Part shown: piece by piece, positions 1-9,851 of the stretch
Layout: the number at the start of each line of letters is the position of its first letter
Numbering within the stretch: the first letter of the stretch is position 1
Source of the DNA: Herpomyces periplanetae
Lineage: Eukaryota; Ascomycota; Laboulbeniomycetes; Herpomycetales; Herpomycetaceae
DNA: 45,845 nucleotides
Reading direction: 5' to 3'
Assembly (NCBI GenBank): GCA_009733715.1
Contig: WMKJ01000103.1
Location: forward strand, 1-45,845
Program-made: the position numbers and the translations under genes
Notes under the pieces: model-generated
Seen by the model: the letters and a program-made list of their open reading frames with translations, nothing else
Database searches by the model: none
Told to the model about the DNA's origin: nothing

Positions 1-391
1 CTTTTATGAAGACTGCGGAAAGGACGGTAGCAACGACGACGGAAAGTGCTCCTAGAGGGGTTACGAGAATTGCATCGACGAAAGCGTAGGCGACAAAGTT
101 ACAGATTTCACCGACAATCATTAATATCATACCGGCCCACCAGTAGAGGTTTTTAAGGTAGCCATAACCTTCACCTGCTTCTTCATTGTACTTAGAATTA
201 GCCTTGAGGAGGCCGAATTTTTTGAGGACGAAAGAAACGCCGATGAAAAGTCCGGAAGAAATAGCTAGGATGATACCGACGACTTTGAAGAGGGGGGGAC
301 GGTCAGCCGAGTTACCAGAGGTAAGACTGGGCGCTTCACGGATGTGCAAGTTTGGTGAATGGATGTAGGGGAGTTGGGAAGACCAGTCCAT
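1..391 (-). CDS. NIPA-type magnesium transporter, N-terminal half (runs off left edge)
   Basis: The minus strand from an ATG at 391 encodes 130 residues without interruption to the window edge. This is the start of a fungal NIPA (DMT-superfamily) Mg2+ transporter. A short hydrophilic leader is followed by membrane segments at about residues 37-56 (VVGIILAISSGLFIGVSFVL), 83-105 and 108-129, with family blocks such as VLKKFGLLKAN, ICNFVAYAF and ILVTPLGALSVVV. NIPA proteins are membrane Mg2+ carriers of the plasma membrane and endosomes. The rest of the protein, if present, lies left of the window. The C-terminal half of the same family starts at 861 on the opposite strand and points away. The upstream flank is strongly pyrimidine-rich on this strand, typical of a fungal promoter/5' UTR. 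Family assignment is firm; completeness is unknown. Confidence 0.9.
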   Translation of the reverse strand, partial: MDWSSQLPYIHSPNLHIREAPSLTSGNSADRPPLFKVVGIILAISSGLFIGVSFVLKKFGLLKANSKYNEEAGEGYGYLKNLYWWAGMILMIVGEICNFVAYAFVDAILVTPLGALSVVVATVLSAVFIK

Positions 392-860
392 GACAAATGG
401 AGGGGCAAGGGGAGGGAAGAAGGTGAGTTGGAGTGGGGGGAAGGGAGAAGGGAAGAGATGACAAGATGAAAATTAAGTAGTAGAGAGGGAGGTGAGAGGA
501 GAGGAGACGGAGGTTTATGAAAGCTCAAGTGAACTTCCTATGCAGATAAGGCAAGGCATGCGTAAGTTTAGAGGGCAGTCATTAGGCGATGGAGGATGGG
601 GAAGGGGGGAGGAGTTTTGGAGAAATGCAAGAATAAATGGCAATGGAGACTTGAAGAGAAAAGATGAAGAGTGAAGGAGAGGTTAAGTGAAATTAAGCAT
701 TAGGGAAACAGGAGAAATTGAATTAGTGAGTGGAAGTTTAGTAAACAAGGGAGAACTAACTAATAGGATGTGAGAAGGGGGAATAACTCATGACGATGTA
801 GGAAAGTGATTGAAGGTGTAGGGAGGACTGTTTTGTGTGAGGACGCAAGGGGAAAAGAGT
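392..860. promoter_or_regulatory. Purine/pyrimidine-skewed spacer between the two NIPA halves
   Basis: This 469-bp stretch is very purine-rich on + (so CT-rich on -), in runs such as GAGAGGGAGGTGAGAGGAG near 482-500. CT-rich tracts commonly precede the ATG of fungal genes, so it reads as the promoter and 5' UTR of the minus-strand NIPA half. I find no coding sequence for the middle of NIPA here. A possible 3' splice site (CAAG) lies at about 846-849, just before the plus-strand homology begins. Confidence 0.5.
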
Positions 861-3202
861 ATGATCGTTTACTTAACTATTTGTAGTTTAATCGGTGGTC
901 TTAGCGTCGTTGCTACTCAAGGTCTCGGTGCCGCTATTGTCTCCCAAATAAGTGGAGTTCCTCAATTCAAGTATTGGTTCTTATACGTCCTTTTCGCTTT
1001 CGTCCTTGTTACTCTGTTAACCGAAATCGTTTACCTCAACGTAAGTTTTCCCCCTTCCCTACCATCTCTCTTTAATACTACTTACTCACTAAATTCCTTC
1101 ACCCATCCAGAAAGCCTTAAACCTCTTCAACGCTGCCCTCGTTACTCCCACCTACTATGTTTTCTTTACCAGTTCGACCATCGTCGCTTCTGCTATCCTA
1201 TTCCGCGGCTTCAAAGGAACTGCCGCTTCCATCACTACCGTTATCATGGGCTTCTTACAAATATGTACCGGTGTCGTTATCCTTCAGTTGTCCAAATCCG
1301 CTAAAAATGTCCCCGAAGCCGTTGTTTTAAACGCAGCTCTAGATGAAGTTTGTACTGTTGCTCAAGATGAACCGGAATGTGAACCAAGGGCCGACGCTAT
1401 TCGTGGCGGTGGTGCCGTTTTACGATCCTTATCACAATCTCGACGCTATCGTGATAATAGTGCCCCCCACCACTCCACCTATCGATAATCTAAACCGCTT
1501 ATCCCATCGGAGACCTTTAGATCGCATACATGAATTATCTCATCCTCAGGTGTCGTGGGCTGATTCTCCCGAGCATAAAGTTAACCCTGAAGGTAATCCT
1601 TCCATGAAACCTCCAAATCCCCGTTTATTATCCGCCATCAATTCCGCACCGTGGTCATCTTCAAATATGAATGCTGGACCACCTGCTGATACTATTCAAT
1701 CTCCCCCATTGCCTCCTCCGCCGCCCCCACCTCCGCCCATTGATTCATCACTTTGTGATGATTCCGCACTCGCCGGAACTTCTACTAAACTTAGCTCGTG
1801 GAAATGCAATCCATTTCGCATTCGATCTGTAGCTCCGAATCTTCCCAAACCAAAGGCAAAATTGCCCTCTCGAAGTCATACTACAACTACCAACAATAAT
1901 TGTCCACCTCTTTGCATGTCCCAAAAGCTTGACCCTGTTACAGTCACTTCGGTTAACAGTACTAGCGGAAATTATCAAAATAGTTTATCCCCCAGTTTGG
2001 AAAAGTCATCACTTGAGATGTGTCGCATGGATTATACAAATTGTAAGGTTGACACTGTCGATGGACCGTGTAGATCTATACAACCTTCCCCCGATATTGA
2101 TTCTTGGTCTACCCGGAAGCCCAGTGGATTATCCCTCCAAGATAATTCCCTCAAAATGAATCTTTTATCAGCTCCTCCAATTGCTGATCTATCTGCAACT
2201 ACTACGTATCCTGCTGTTAGGGCCCCTTCGAGTATACGCCGGTTTTCCTTTCAGAGTATATTTACAGGCCGACGAAAGTCTCAAGAAGATCCCGACCCAC
2301 GAATGGTCAGTGTACCCAGTCATGATGAATCTCATGGGAAAATCGCTAGTACTGCAACTGATTCCGATGATGTTGAGGATAGTTCCACAACTTTTCTTCC
2401 TGGTCATGCTAATAATAAAGACGCTTTAGCTGCCGCTTATCCTTTATCAAATGCTCGTTCTACCCGTGGTTCTTTGGAGCGATTGAAAACCGCTGCTCCG
2501 CACGCCAGAATTCCCCCTCCTTCATCATCTCCTCCTCGATTAGCTTTACCCATGGTTGACTCGGCAGTTTCTAGAAATTTTACCTCCAATAATACCCAGG
2601 ATTCACTCAACGTGAAGAATACTTTACCCGATTTTGATTCCTTGGGCGGCCTCTTGTACGATGAATCTTGTTCAGATTTTCCAGCTTCTGATCAAACTCC
2701 TGCTCGTCAATCAACTTTACTACAGACTCCTCGGCATTCCGTTCCATCCTGTCGTGAAAGTAATAACGTTGATGTTGATGATACTGGTAATAATGCTTAT
2801 TCTGATTTTGATCAAGCTACACCCAGTCCCCCGTCTTATACGGAACAGGCGAGGGAAGCTCTTTTGCCAAATTGTTCACCAGAACCTCGAAGGAAAAAGT
2901 TACTGCGACTAAATCCCGAATTTGTTAAAAGTCAAATTGGCCTGACCAAGCGTGCTAATGCTAACTCTCACGTTCCTGATCCTCTGAATCCTACGTTGAA
3001 CATCACTCCTCCATTTCCTTTACCTAGTGATCCCTCTCCATGGTATGCAAGTTTTACTACTTCCAGGCCACTATCTCATCCCAAATATACTATTGAAACT
3101 GCACGAGGGCGCGGCTCTAGATCCCGTGTACCTCGATCCTCTTCCATCGTTAATCCTCATAGGAGGCATCAAAGTAACGCATCCGATTCGGCTTTTGTCT
3201 GA
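861..3202 (+). CDS. NIPA-type magnesium transporter, C-terminal half with long disordered tail
   Basis: Three exons are inferred: about 850/861-1040, 1111-1450 and 1521-3202. Homology begins abruptly at GEKSMIVYLTICSLIGGLS and runs through the second half of the NIPA fold (GLGAAIVSQISG, FRGFKGTAAS, MGFLQICTGVVILQLSKSAK) to the ADAIRG motif. Intron 1041-1110 (70 nt, GTAAGT...CCAG) joins YLN to KALNLFN in phase 0. A second 70-nt intron, 1451-1520, with a weak GTGATA donor and TTTAG acceptor, is needed to pass from the transporter frame into the long downstream frame. The tail is about 560 residues, Ser/Pro-rich, with a poly-Pro run near 1704-1740. The in-frame ATG at 861 would give about 733 residues starting midway through the transporter. 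Upstream family residues are absent on this strand; the N-terminal half lies on the other strand. The gene may be a rearranged half, a truncated duplicate, or an assembly junction. Confidence 0.75.
1704..1740 (+). repeat. CCN repeat encoding a poly-proline run
   Basis: A cytosine-rich tract inside the NIPA tail encodes PPLPPPPPPPPPP. It is a simple coding repeat of the kind bound by SH3/profilin-type domains; no more can be said from sequence. Confidence 0.7.
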
Positions 3203-3599
3203 TTAGCCCCACTTACTTGCTCATTTTATAATTTAACATTGCGATAAAATGCCTTTCACATATATTTCCATGCTTTGTCTACAAATTGAGCCTGCTGCAT
3301 ATATACTGGCCAAGGTCCCCATCCCGGTGCTAAACTCCCAAGTTTATGCAAACTTATATATACACGTTTATCCGTTCCATCCGTTTTCGCCTTTTCCGTT
3401 AGTCCACCATACAACAACAATCCTTCTACTCCGTCCTCCCACAAGCTATATCTTACCTATTTTCGTCCCCCCCAATTTATTTTGCTACATTAACCCCGTT
3501 TGCGTGCGCTCTATTCAAGCGCCCGCCGCTTTGCTTGTGATCCTGTATATTTGCATTCCCAGTTCGCCACCCGTCCTTGCTATCTTACACTCTCGTCTC
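3203..3599. other. Intergenic region between convergent NIPA-C and NFU1
   Basis: About 400 bp between two converging stop codons. It is T/C-rich on + with only short frames that resemble nothing I know, so it should hold the two 3' UTRs and terminators. No RNA gene is recognised. Confidence 0.6.
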
Positions 3600-4680
3600 T
3601 TAACTTATTCCCCCATTCGAAATATCATTTAATCGTTCTGCGTGACTTTGCTTCTCTTGTTTCTGTTGTCGTAACTTTTCCTCGAATCGCGCAAATTCAC
3701 GTATTGCAGTCTCCGCTTCGGGATTATCTAACTGTTCAACCCCTTTTACTTCGTCAATGTAATGCTTAAGCATCGACTAATATGCGTGTACCGTAGAAAT
3801 TCATTCCCGTTAAGTTTCGTTAGCCATATACCCTTCCCGCTTGTACTCTTCCGTTCCAAGTACTTACCTCTATACCGTTGCGTAGCGTTATCGTGCTGCT
3901 ATCGCAAGTCCGGCATGCGCCACGTAACTTCAGCATAACAATTCCCTTTTCAAACCCACAAAATTCAATGTCCCCACCATCCTCTTGTATTGCTGGGCGT
4001 ATTCGTGTACTAAGTAACTCCTTAATCATGCTAACTACATCATCATCTTCCTCATTGTAGGCTAATGAATCCACCGATGATCCTACCTCATCGACTTTAT
4101 CATCTGGCGCACGATCTCGTATACCATTTATCATACTCTTTCCCGATGTAACGTACTCGGCTATCAAACTGAACACTTCAGGCTTAAAATGTTGCCAGGT
4201 TGCTGTTGAATCTTTTGTAATGGTAATATAATCTTCCCCAAAGAACACCGCTATAACCCCCTCAATACTCAATAAAACACCCGCCAACGGTGAAGGAAAT
4301 GGTGGTTGTAGCGTATCCTTGTAATTTAAATATTCGAGAAATGGTGTAGGACACTCTTGCGGTAAAATGCGAACGTTTGGCTTAAACTTAAGAGCGTCCT
4401 CGTTGGGTGTCTCCTCTGTTTGAACGAATAAATTCCGTTGCGTACCCGGTAGTACAGTACACCCTAACACACATTTATGCCGTTTTACCCATCCTAGCAT
4501 GTCCGCTTTGCTACATATCGTGAACGAACGCGATCGCCATGCTCCATAAGTTCGTTTGATCGATATTCGTGTCGGGGTCCACGTCGCCGCGCCCGTTCCT
4601 CTCCGCCACAGTACTCTTTCGCTGCATTTCATCATTCTTCCAATACGCGTAAAACTTGACGTGTACCCATAAACTCTCAT
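3600..4680 (-). CDS. NFU1: NFU1-type mitochondrial iron-sulfur scaffold
   Basis: Two exons, 4680-3868 and 3776-3600, encode 329 residues. The intron 3777-3867 (91 nt, GTAAGT donor, TTAG acceptor) joins LRNGIE to SMLKHYIDEVKGVEQ, restoring the conserved NifU C-terminal sequence. Residues 1 to about 85 are Arg/Ser-rich and poor in acids, fitting a mitochondrial presequence. The Nfu N-terminal domain covers about 85-180 (FVQTEETPNEDALKFKP, GVIAVFFGEDYITITK). The NifU domain covers about 213-290 and carries the cluster-binding CxxC at Cys256/Cys259 (RGACRTCDSS). Nfu1 passes [4Fe-4S] clusters to client enzymes such as lipoate synthase. The ATG at 4680 is the first in the frame; an internal Met near residue 16 is possible. 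The tail after residue 285 is charged and helical. The gene is divergent from POP4 across about 210 bp. Confidence 0.92.
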
Positions 4681-4890
4681 CCTGAATAAATTGATAATAA
4701 TGAATCTTTTCCCCAAACCTTCTTCTCTTTTTCCCCCAAATCTCCCGCACGGATCATTAATTAATCCATCATCTTGCTTACCTCATCGCTGCACAAACGC
4801 GTGTTTCCGGCACAAAATATAAATTCCGCTAACCAAGTTTCCCCTTCACGATACTTTGAAACGATTTTTCCTAATTCTTTTTCGTTCAGT
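4681..4890. promoter_or_regulatory. Divergent promoter shared by NFU1 and POP4
   Basis: Only 210 bp separate the two start codons, so both promoters and 5' UTRs must lie here. The sequence is T-rich on + and ends in CTAATTCTTTTTCGTTCAG before the POP4 ATG. No specific factor site is claimed. Confidence 0.5.
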
Positions 4891-5889
4891 ATGCCATCCG
4901 CCATTAATGATGATATTGTATCTTCATCGGCTGTTCCTACGTCTCATATTAATGTTCATCAATTAACCGATACACATAATGCTCTTGATCCTGCTTTGCG
5001 CGCACATCCGGCGTACGCCTTACTGTGTATGGCCCATCCTCCTGATACGGCTGATTTACTCTTTCGTGAACAAGTTCTTCATAAACCCTTACTCTGTTTA
5101 CCTCAGCTCTCTTGCCTTGGTCAGCCAAACCAATCATCTGATAATTCTACTCAACAACATAATGCCCGTACCTACCGCCGCCGATTACGCGCTTCAAAGT
5201 TAACTAGACCCCATCCCTCTCGCAAACCCAAGCCTTTATCAGCTCGTGAAAAACGCATACTCAGTGTATACGATGTTCCTAAATCCGCTCAACAATGGCA
5301 AATTTATTTACCCCTCTGGACCCTTTGGGTTAAATATATCCGTCTCATTCTCGCCCTTGATAATCTCCCCAACTCCTCTTCATTTCCCCCTTCCCCCAAT
5401 TCTACTCTATCCAATCAACAACATCAGACCGTTATTCATTTACTTAAACTTGATGCTGTTACCCTAAATTCTCCTCTACCATCCCGTCCAAACTCTCGCC
5501 AGTCTAATACTCCCATCTCTCCATCCGTTCGCCCCAAGCGTATTTCCCCCGACGTTATCGGTCCCCTTATCGCTTCAGCCGACCTTCACGGCGCTTACAT
5601 TCAAGTCCGCAAATGTCGCTGCTTTACCCGAGTTGGCCTACGCGGAATCATTTTAAAAGATACAAAATTCACTTTCTACATCATTACCCTTGATAATCAC
5701 GTTAAAACTCTCCCAAAACAATACACGGAATTTCGCATCGAGATACCCCTCGACGATAGCTTCTTCATTAACAGTGAAGGTGATGTTTCCGGTAAAACTC
5801 TCAAACTTGATATCAATGGATCCCGTTTTACAAATCGTGCCCCTGATCGAGCCACCAAAAAACTGAAAGAAATTTTTATAGAAGCTTAA
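4891..5889 (+). CDS. POP4: RNase P/MRP subunit Pop4 (Rpp29)
   Basis: One exon of 332 residues. The ATG at 4891 is the first in frame (the open frame starts earlier without an ATG). The C-terminal third carries the UPF0086/Rpp29 domain: VIGPLIASADLHGAYIQVRK, VGLRGIILKDTKFTFYIITL, DNHVKTLPKQYTEFRIEIP, ending in APDRATKKLKEIFIEA. This is the Sm-like beta-barrel that contacts the RNA subunit in RNase P (pre-tRNA 5' processing) and RNase MRP (rRNA processing) in the nucleus. A basic stretch at about 90-125 (RTYRRRLRASKL, RKPKPLSAREKRILSVYDV) matches the family's conserved region ahead of the barrel. The N-terminal 90 residues are not conserved as far as I can tell. The neighbours NFU1 (divergent) and PAN6 (convergent, 36 bp between stops) are functionally unrelated. 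Confidence 0.93.
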   Translation: MPSAINDDIVSSSAVPTSHINVHQLTDTHNALDPALRAHPAYALLCMAHPPDTADLLFREQVLHKPLLCLPQLSCLGQPNQSSDNSTQQHNARTYRRRLRASKLTRPHPSRKPKPLSAREKRILSVYDVPKSAQQWQIYLPLWTLWVKYIRLILALDNLPNSSSFPPSPNSTLSNQQHQTVIHLLKLDAVTLNSPLPSRPNSRQSNTPISPSVRPKRISPDVIGPLIASADLHGAYIQVRKCRCFTRVGLRGIILKDTKFTFYIITLDNHVKTLPKQYTEFRIEIPLDDSFFINSEGDVSGKTLKLDINGSRFTNRAPDRATKKLKEIFIEA

Positions 5890-5925
5890 TCAACTATATA
5901 TTCCCTACCCAATTTACGGAAGCCC

Positions 5926-7050
5926 TCATCCTAAAATAACATTATCAAGCAACCGAACTTTCTCACACCGTGATCCTTTACCCATCTCCCCTTCAACAGG
6001 CTGAATTTCATCCGATTCTCCCAAAATTATTGCGCTACTTAACACCATTTTCACATTATCCTCAACTCTGTCCACCTCAACAAGATTTTCTAGTCCCGCT
6101 AAGGAAATATAGTCCACCGTGAAGTCGCTTTCGTTGCCTTGCAATTTGGCACGTTCAAATTCCCCTTCAACCGCTTTCAATATCTCATTTCGACCTTTCA
6201 ATCCCGATACATATGCTTCATATCCCGCTGATAAAGCCTTGAACAATACCAGCCCTATCTTCCGCCGCTTTTCTCCCAAATACATATTACGGCTACTTAA
6301 CGCTAGTCCGTCTGTCTCCCGTACCGTCTTTCCCGTCCGCATCTCTATTGGCATGAAAAAATCCCTTATCATCTTCCTAATGATTACCGTTTGTTGAATA
6401 TCCTTTTGTCCAAAGTATACTCTATGCGGCATTATCACGTTAAATAGTTTCATACAGATCGTGGTAACGCCTCGAAAGAATGTCGGCCTTGAAACTCCCT
6501 CCAAAAGTGACGAAATTGGCGTTATATTGACGAAACTTCCCTCTTCCCCCACTTCTTTGCTCTCTGACTTCTCCGGGTACATAACTCGTGTATTCGGTGC
6601 GAATATAGCTGTAATTTTGCCTGCTTCCGCTATACTGTCCATCCGTCGATTAACCTCGTCAAGCTTCTCACAATCCAAATTCCACGTTCGTGGATAGCTC
6701 GTATAGTCTTCTCCCACTCCAAATTGACCTGGGTTAACGTAAATCGAGACAATTACTGCCTCATTTTCGTATGCTGCTAACTCTATTAGAGACATATGCC
6801 CTGCGTGTAACGCTCCCATAGTAGGTACAAAGCCCACTTTACTACCGTATCTTCTAAGTTTTTTTCGGTAGTCTTGCACTTCGTTAATCCTTTTAAATAT
6901 CAAAATTCCTCCCGCTGTAATATCTTCACATTTCCATTCATCTTCCTTTACCTCCGTTTGCGCACTTGTTGAACGCTTTCCCTCCCCACCCTCGTATACC
7001 TCTGCATTGTCACTTTGATCAATTGTCCCACAATTTCCTTTACTCTCCAT
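5926..7050 (-). CDS. PAN6: Pantothenate synthetase (pantoate--beta-alanine ligase)
   Basis: One exon of 374 residues from the ATG at 7050. The enzyme joins pantoate and beta-alanine with ATP to make pantothenate, the precursor of coenzyme A. Diagnostic motifs are VGFVPTMGALHAGHMSLI (HIGH-type nucleotide site), VSIYVNPGQFG, FFRGVTTICMKLFNVIMPHR, VYFGQKDIQQTVIIRKM and the KMSKS-like RETDGLALSSRNMYL. The N-terminal 50 residues are acidic and unlike bacterial PanC; cytosolic location is likely. Small insertions occur at about residue 165-185. All active-site blocks are intact, so the organism can probably make its own vitamin B5. Confidence 0.95.
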   Translation of the reverse strand: MESKGNCGTIDQSDNAEVYEGGEGKRSTSAQTEVKEDEWKCEDITAGGILIFKRINEVQDYRKKLRRYGSKVGFVPTMGALHAGHMSLIELAAYENEAVIVSIYVNPGQFGVGEDYTSYPRTWNLDCEKLDEVNRRMDSIAEAGKITAIFAPNTRVMYPEKSESKEVGEEGSFVNITPISSLLEGVSRPTFFRGVTTICMKLFNVIMPHRVYFGQKDIQQTVIIRKMIRDFFMPIEMRTGKTVRETDGLALSSRNMYLGEKRRKIGLVLFKALSAGYEAYVSGLKGRNEILKAVEGEFERAKLQGNESDFTVDYISLAGLENLVEVDRVEDNVKMVLSSAIILGESDEIQPVEGEMGKGSRCEKVRLLDNVILG

Positions 7051-7136
7051 AAGCCTTCAGTGTCTAACTCCCTGCTCTAATTAACTTTTTTTTTCTTCTA
7101 CCGTACTTTATTAAGTCATAAAACTTTTCTTCAAAA

Positions 7137-7146
7137 CGCGGCCGCG
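7137..7146. promoter_or_regulatory. CGCGGCCGCG palindrome in PAN6 upstream region
   Basis: A perfect 10-bp GC palindrome 87 bp upstream of the PAN6 start in otherwise AT-rich DNA. It could be a transcription-factor site, but no factor can be named. Confidence 0.3.
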
Positions 7147-9851
7147 CACCAAAAACTTGTTCGCTCGTCGCTAAATCCTTTCTCCGCCCGGCTCGCTTAC
7201 TCATCTCATTCCACCCCTTGGATTAGATAAGCCTTGTAATTTGGTTATTTCTTTTACGCGAAACTTTGAAATTCTGCTCGTACCATTTTCTATTCATCTT
7301 TTCCATATTTTGGCTTCAGCGGTGTACCACTTTTCCAGTTTCGTAATGTTTTTCAGGTTCACATATTATCTACGAGGTTTTCTTCGTTAGGCAAAATATT
7401 GAAATGTTCAGCCGGTATTCTTTTAGATCCTGGCACAACTTTAACGTGTGAAAAGGACTCCACAAACTCTTTTAATAAAATGATAAATCTGTTCTGCTTT
7501 ATGTACTACTTGAGTATCTCTTTTTCTTAACTCAGAAAGGAAACTAGATATTCGTTGGTTTGTACTGTAGTCTGGCGTTAACCATTGTTGATAGCTCCGT
7601 GACGAAATGCGTTTACCGTGCGTGAGAAGTATTCACGTTTTCAAGATTGATACACCTTTACGTTTGGCGTTCTATCAGAAGAATCGCTCTACCCGACGTT
7701 ACCTTCCTTAAACTGGTCGCGCAGAAATTGCGGTTAAATTTACTGAGAAGCAGTCAGGCAAGCAGTTGTCGATTACAAACTATTATTTGGACACCATTGA
7801 TTTATATGGATCAATTATTCAGTCTAGATGTAAAATAACAAGTCGAACGACGAAATTTAACCCGGGGATACTCACGTTCTGTTATCGTGAAAAAAATTGG
7901 GGGAAAGTATTGCAGAGCACACTCGATGTCATGAAATCCCTAGTGGCCAACGCCTTATCTCTATGATTTCCGGGGATAAATTACTCCAGATGCATGGCAC
8001 CGAAGTTCCCTGTATCCTTACAAGTTGATAATGGGACGGTGACTTGGGGCTAACACGGTTAGTTGTACTGCTTAGCGTCACTCAGTTTAATCTCGCGATT
8101 ACAACTTAGCCGTTAGTAAATGTATCTTCTCTATACACTTTCTCCCAAACATGGAATATGGAAGCTACCTCATCTGATATTAAGTAGCCTGGGTAATCAC
8201 AGCTCTGTCGTGACTGACTGTGTGAAATAATCCCATGGCAAGACAAAGGATCGTTGTAACTGTGGGCGAACAAAATTACGATCTTAGTTGATTCTAAACA
8301 TTCTGATTTAGGATTTATTATGAGAGGGATAATATCTTTTTATTTACTGAGGCTATTACGGGGAAACGCATTTGCTACAATATTGGAATTCCGGAGGAGG
8401 ATTTCTAAATTGGCCGACGTATTCGTCACGTCTTCGAAGTACTGTGGGTTCCATGTGCTTGGAGTGTGGGGCCCAGGCTTCTCAGGAGGTTCTAGATTCA
8501 ATATGTCTAATGCTGAACGACTTTTATGAGCTGGACAATGCCAGAGATCATAACTACGGATATTTCTCGGCCGGTCACAGTACCATTTTCTGTATTCATT
8601 ACCAATTGTTGCCTAAGACTATCACCAATTGCACAGTGAGTGAAATGAAGATGAAGGGTTTCTTCCTTTTCTGGTTACACCACTGAGTGGTACTCTACAG
8701 GAAATTTATTCTCATGGTCCAAACTCAGTTGTACTTCGATTATCCGTATCTTCTACATCTTGATCGAGCTTTTGCTCTCGGTCCGCTCAGGATCCTGTCT
8801 ACGAAATATTGGGTCCTTCACAACTTATAACCATTTTTATGTTAAACATAAGGATTTGGAGGCCTGACGGTTGTTAACTGAGAGTGCGCGGGGTACGACC
8901 TGTTGAAAGTAATCACAATGGCAGAGAATTCTTTACCTGCATCTCGAAAAATGACAAAAGAACCGGCAAAGAATTAAAACGTCCTCACTTGCAGTTTCAA
9001 TGGAGGAATGAGAGGTGACTTTCCAGCTGGTCTACTAGATTGTACTGTGCTGTTGTGAAACAATCCCATCTGGCCTGGTTAAAGGGATGTAATGGGTTTT
9101 ATACTTGCAAGCAATATTTACCGTAAAAATGAGCCGGTATTGGGGGTTTTGGGATGCGAGATTTTCACAACGGGTTTCAGACTACTTTGGCTAAAGGTCT
9201 ACCTTGTCTGAAGGACAAAGAATGCTTGAGGAGTTTGCACCGGGGTCATGTGTATATGGTTCAAAGATAAATTCGCAAAGCGGCAACTTTGAGTATGTAT
9301 ACAGTAGTTCATGGTTCGATGTTGATTCCACAAAATTCAACTACTCACGTAACTCAGTATGCTGTATGACCGAGTGTTAATTTTTTAAGATGTTGAGTAA
9401 GAATCTCTGGGGGTTCAAAACTTATTCGTAACTTCATTCTTATGCAAGTTGAGACCTTTACTGTTCTGTGGACCAAGAAGTAGTATGTTGCGTTGTATGG
9501 ACAGAAATAGAATCTATTTGTGTTGCATCGCATCAAGTACTTCCTGATTTCGCCCTCCCAGGTGAACTTGACTTTGTAAAGCTGACGATTAGCTTCATGG
9601 TATGGACCAAGGATAATTGTTTCCTTAAGAGCACTACCTAGTGGAATTGCTGAATTTTTCCGCTGGTTGTTATAACCGCTTCCGAAGAAATAATCTTGAA
9701 ATTATTAGTATATGTTTTTGAAAAGTTGGTTGAAAACTCACTCCACTCATCATCAAACTCCGTTTTTCCTTCCAGTGCACCAGTGGCATCAGTTCGAAAA
9801 TTCATACTGTTCATCAAGTTAGAAAAGTTTCCCTAAATTCCCCATCTTTAA
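7147..9851. other. Gene-poor region, 7.1-9.85 kb
   Basis: About 2.7 kb in which open frames are short, lack conserved motifs and sit on both strands. The longest, 8372-8686 (+, 104 codons), has no recognisable family or splice context and I do not call it. No repeats, tRNA signals or mobile-element motifs were seen. It may hold promoters, non-coding transcripts or decayed genes beyond recognition. Confidence 0.5.

Noticed and set aside
8372-8686. 104-codon plus-strand frame in the gene-poor region
   Set aside because: No homology, signal peptide or splice context that I can see; its length is not unusual for chance in this composition.
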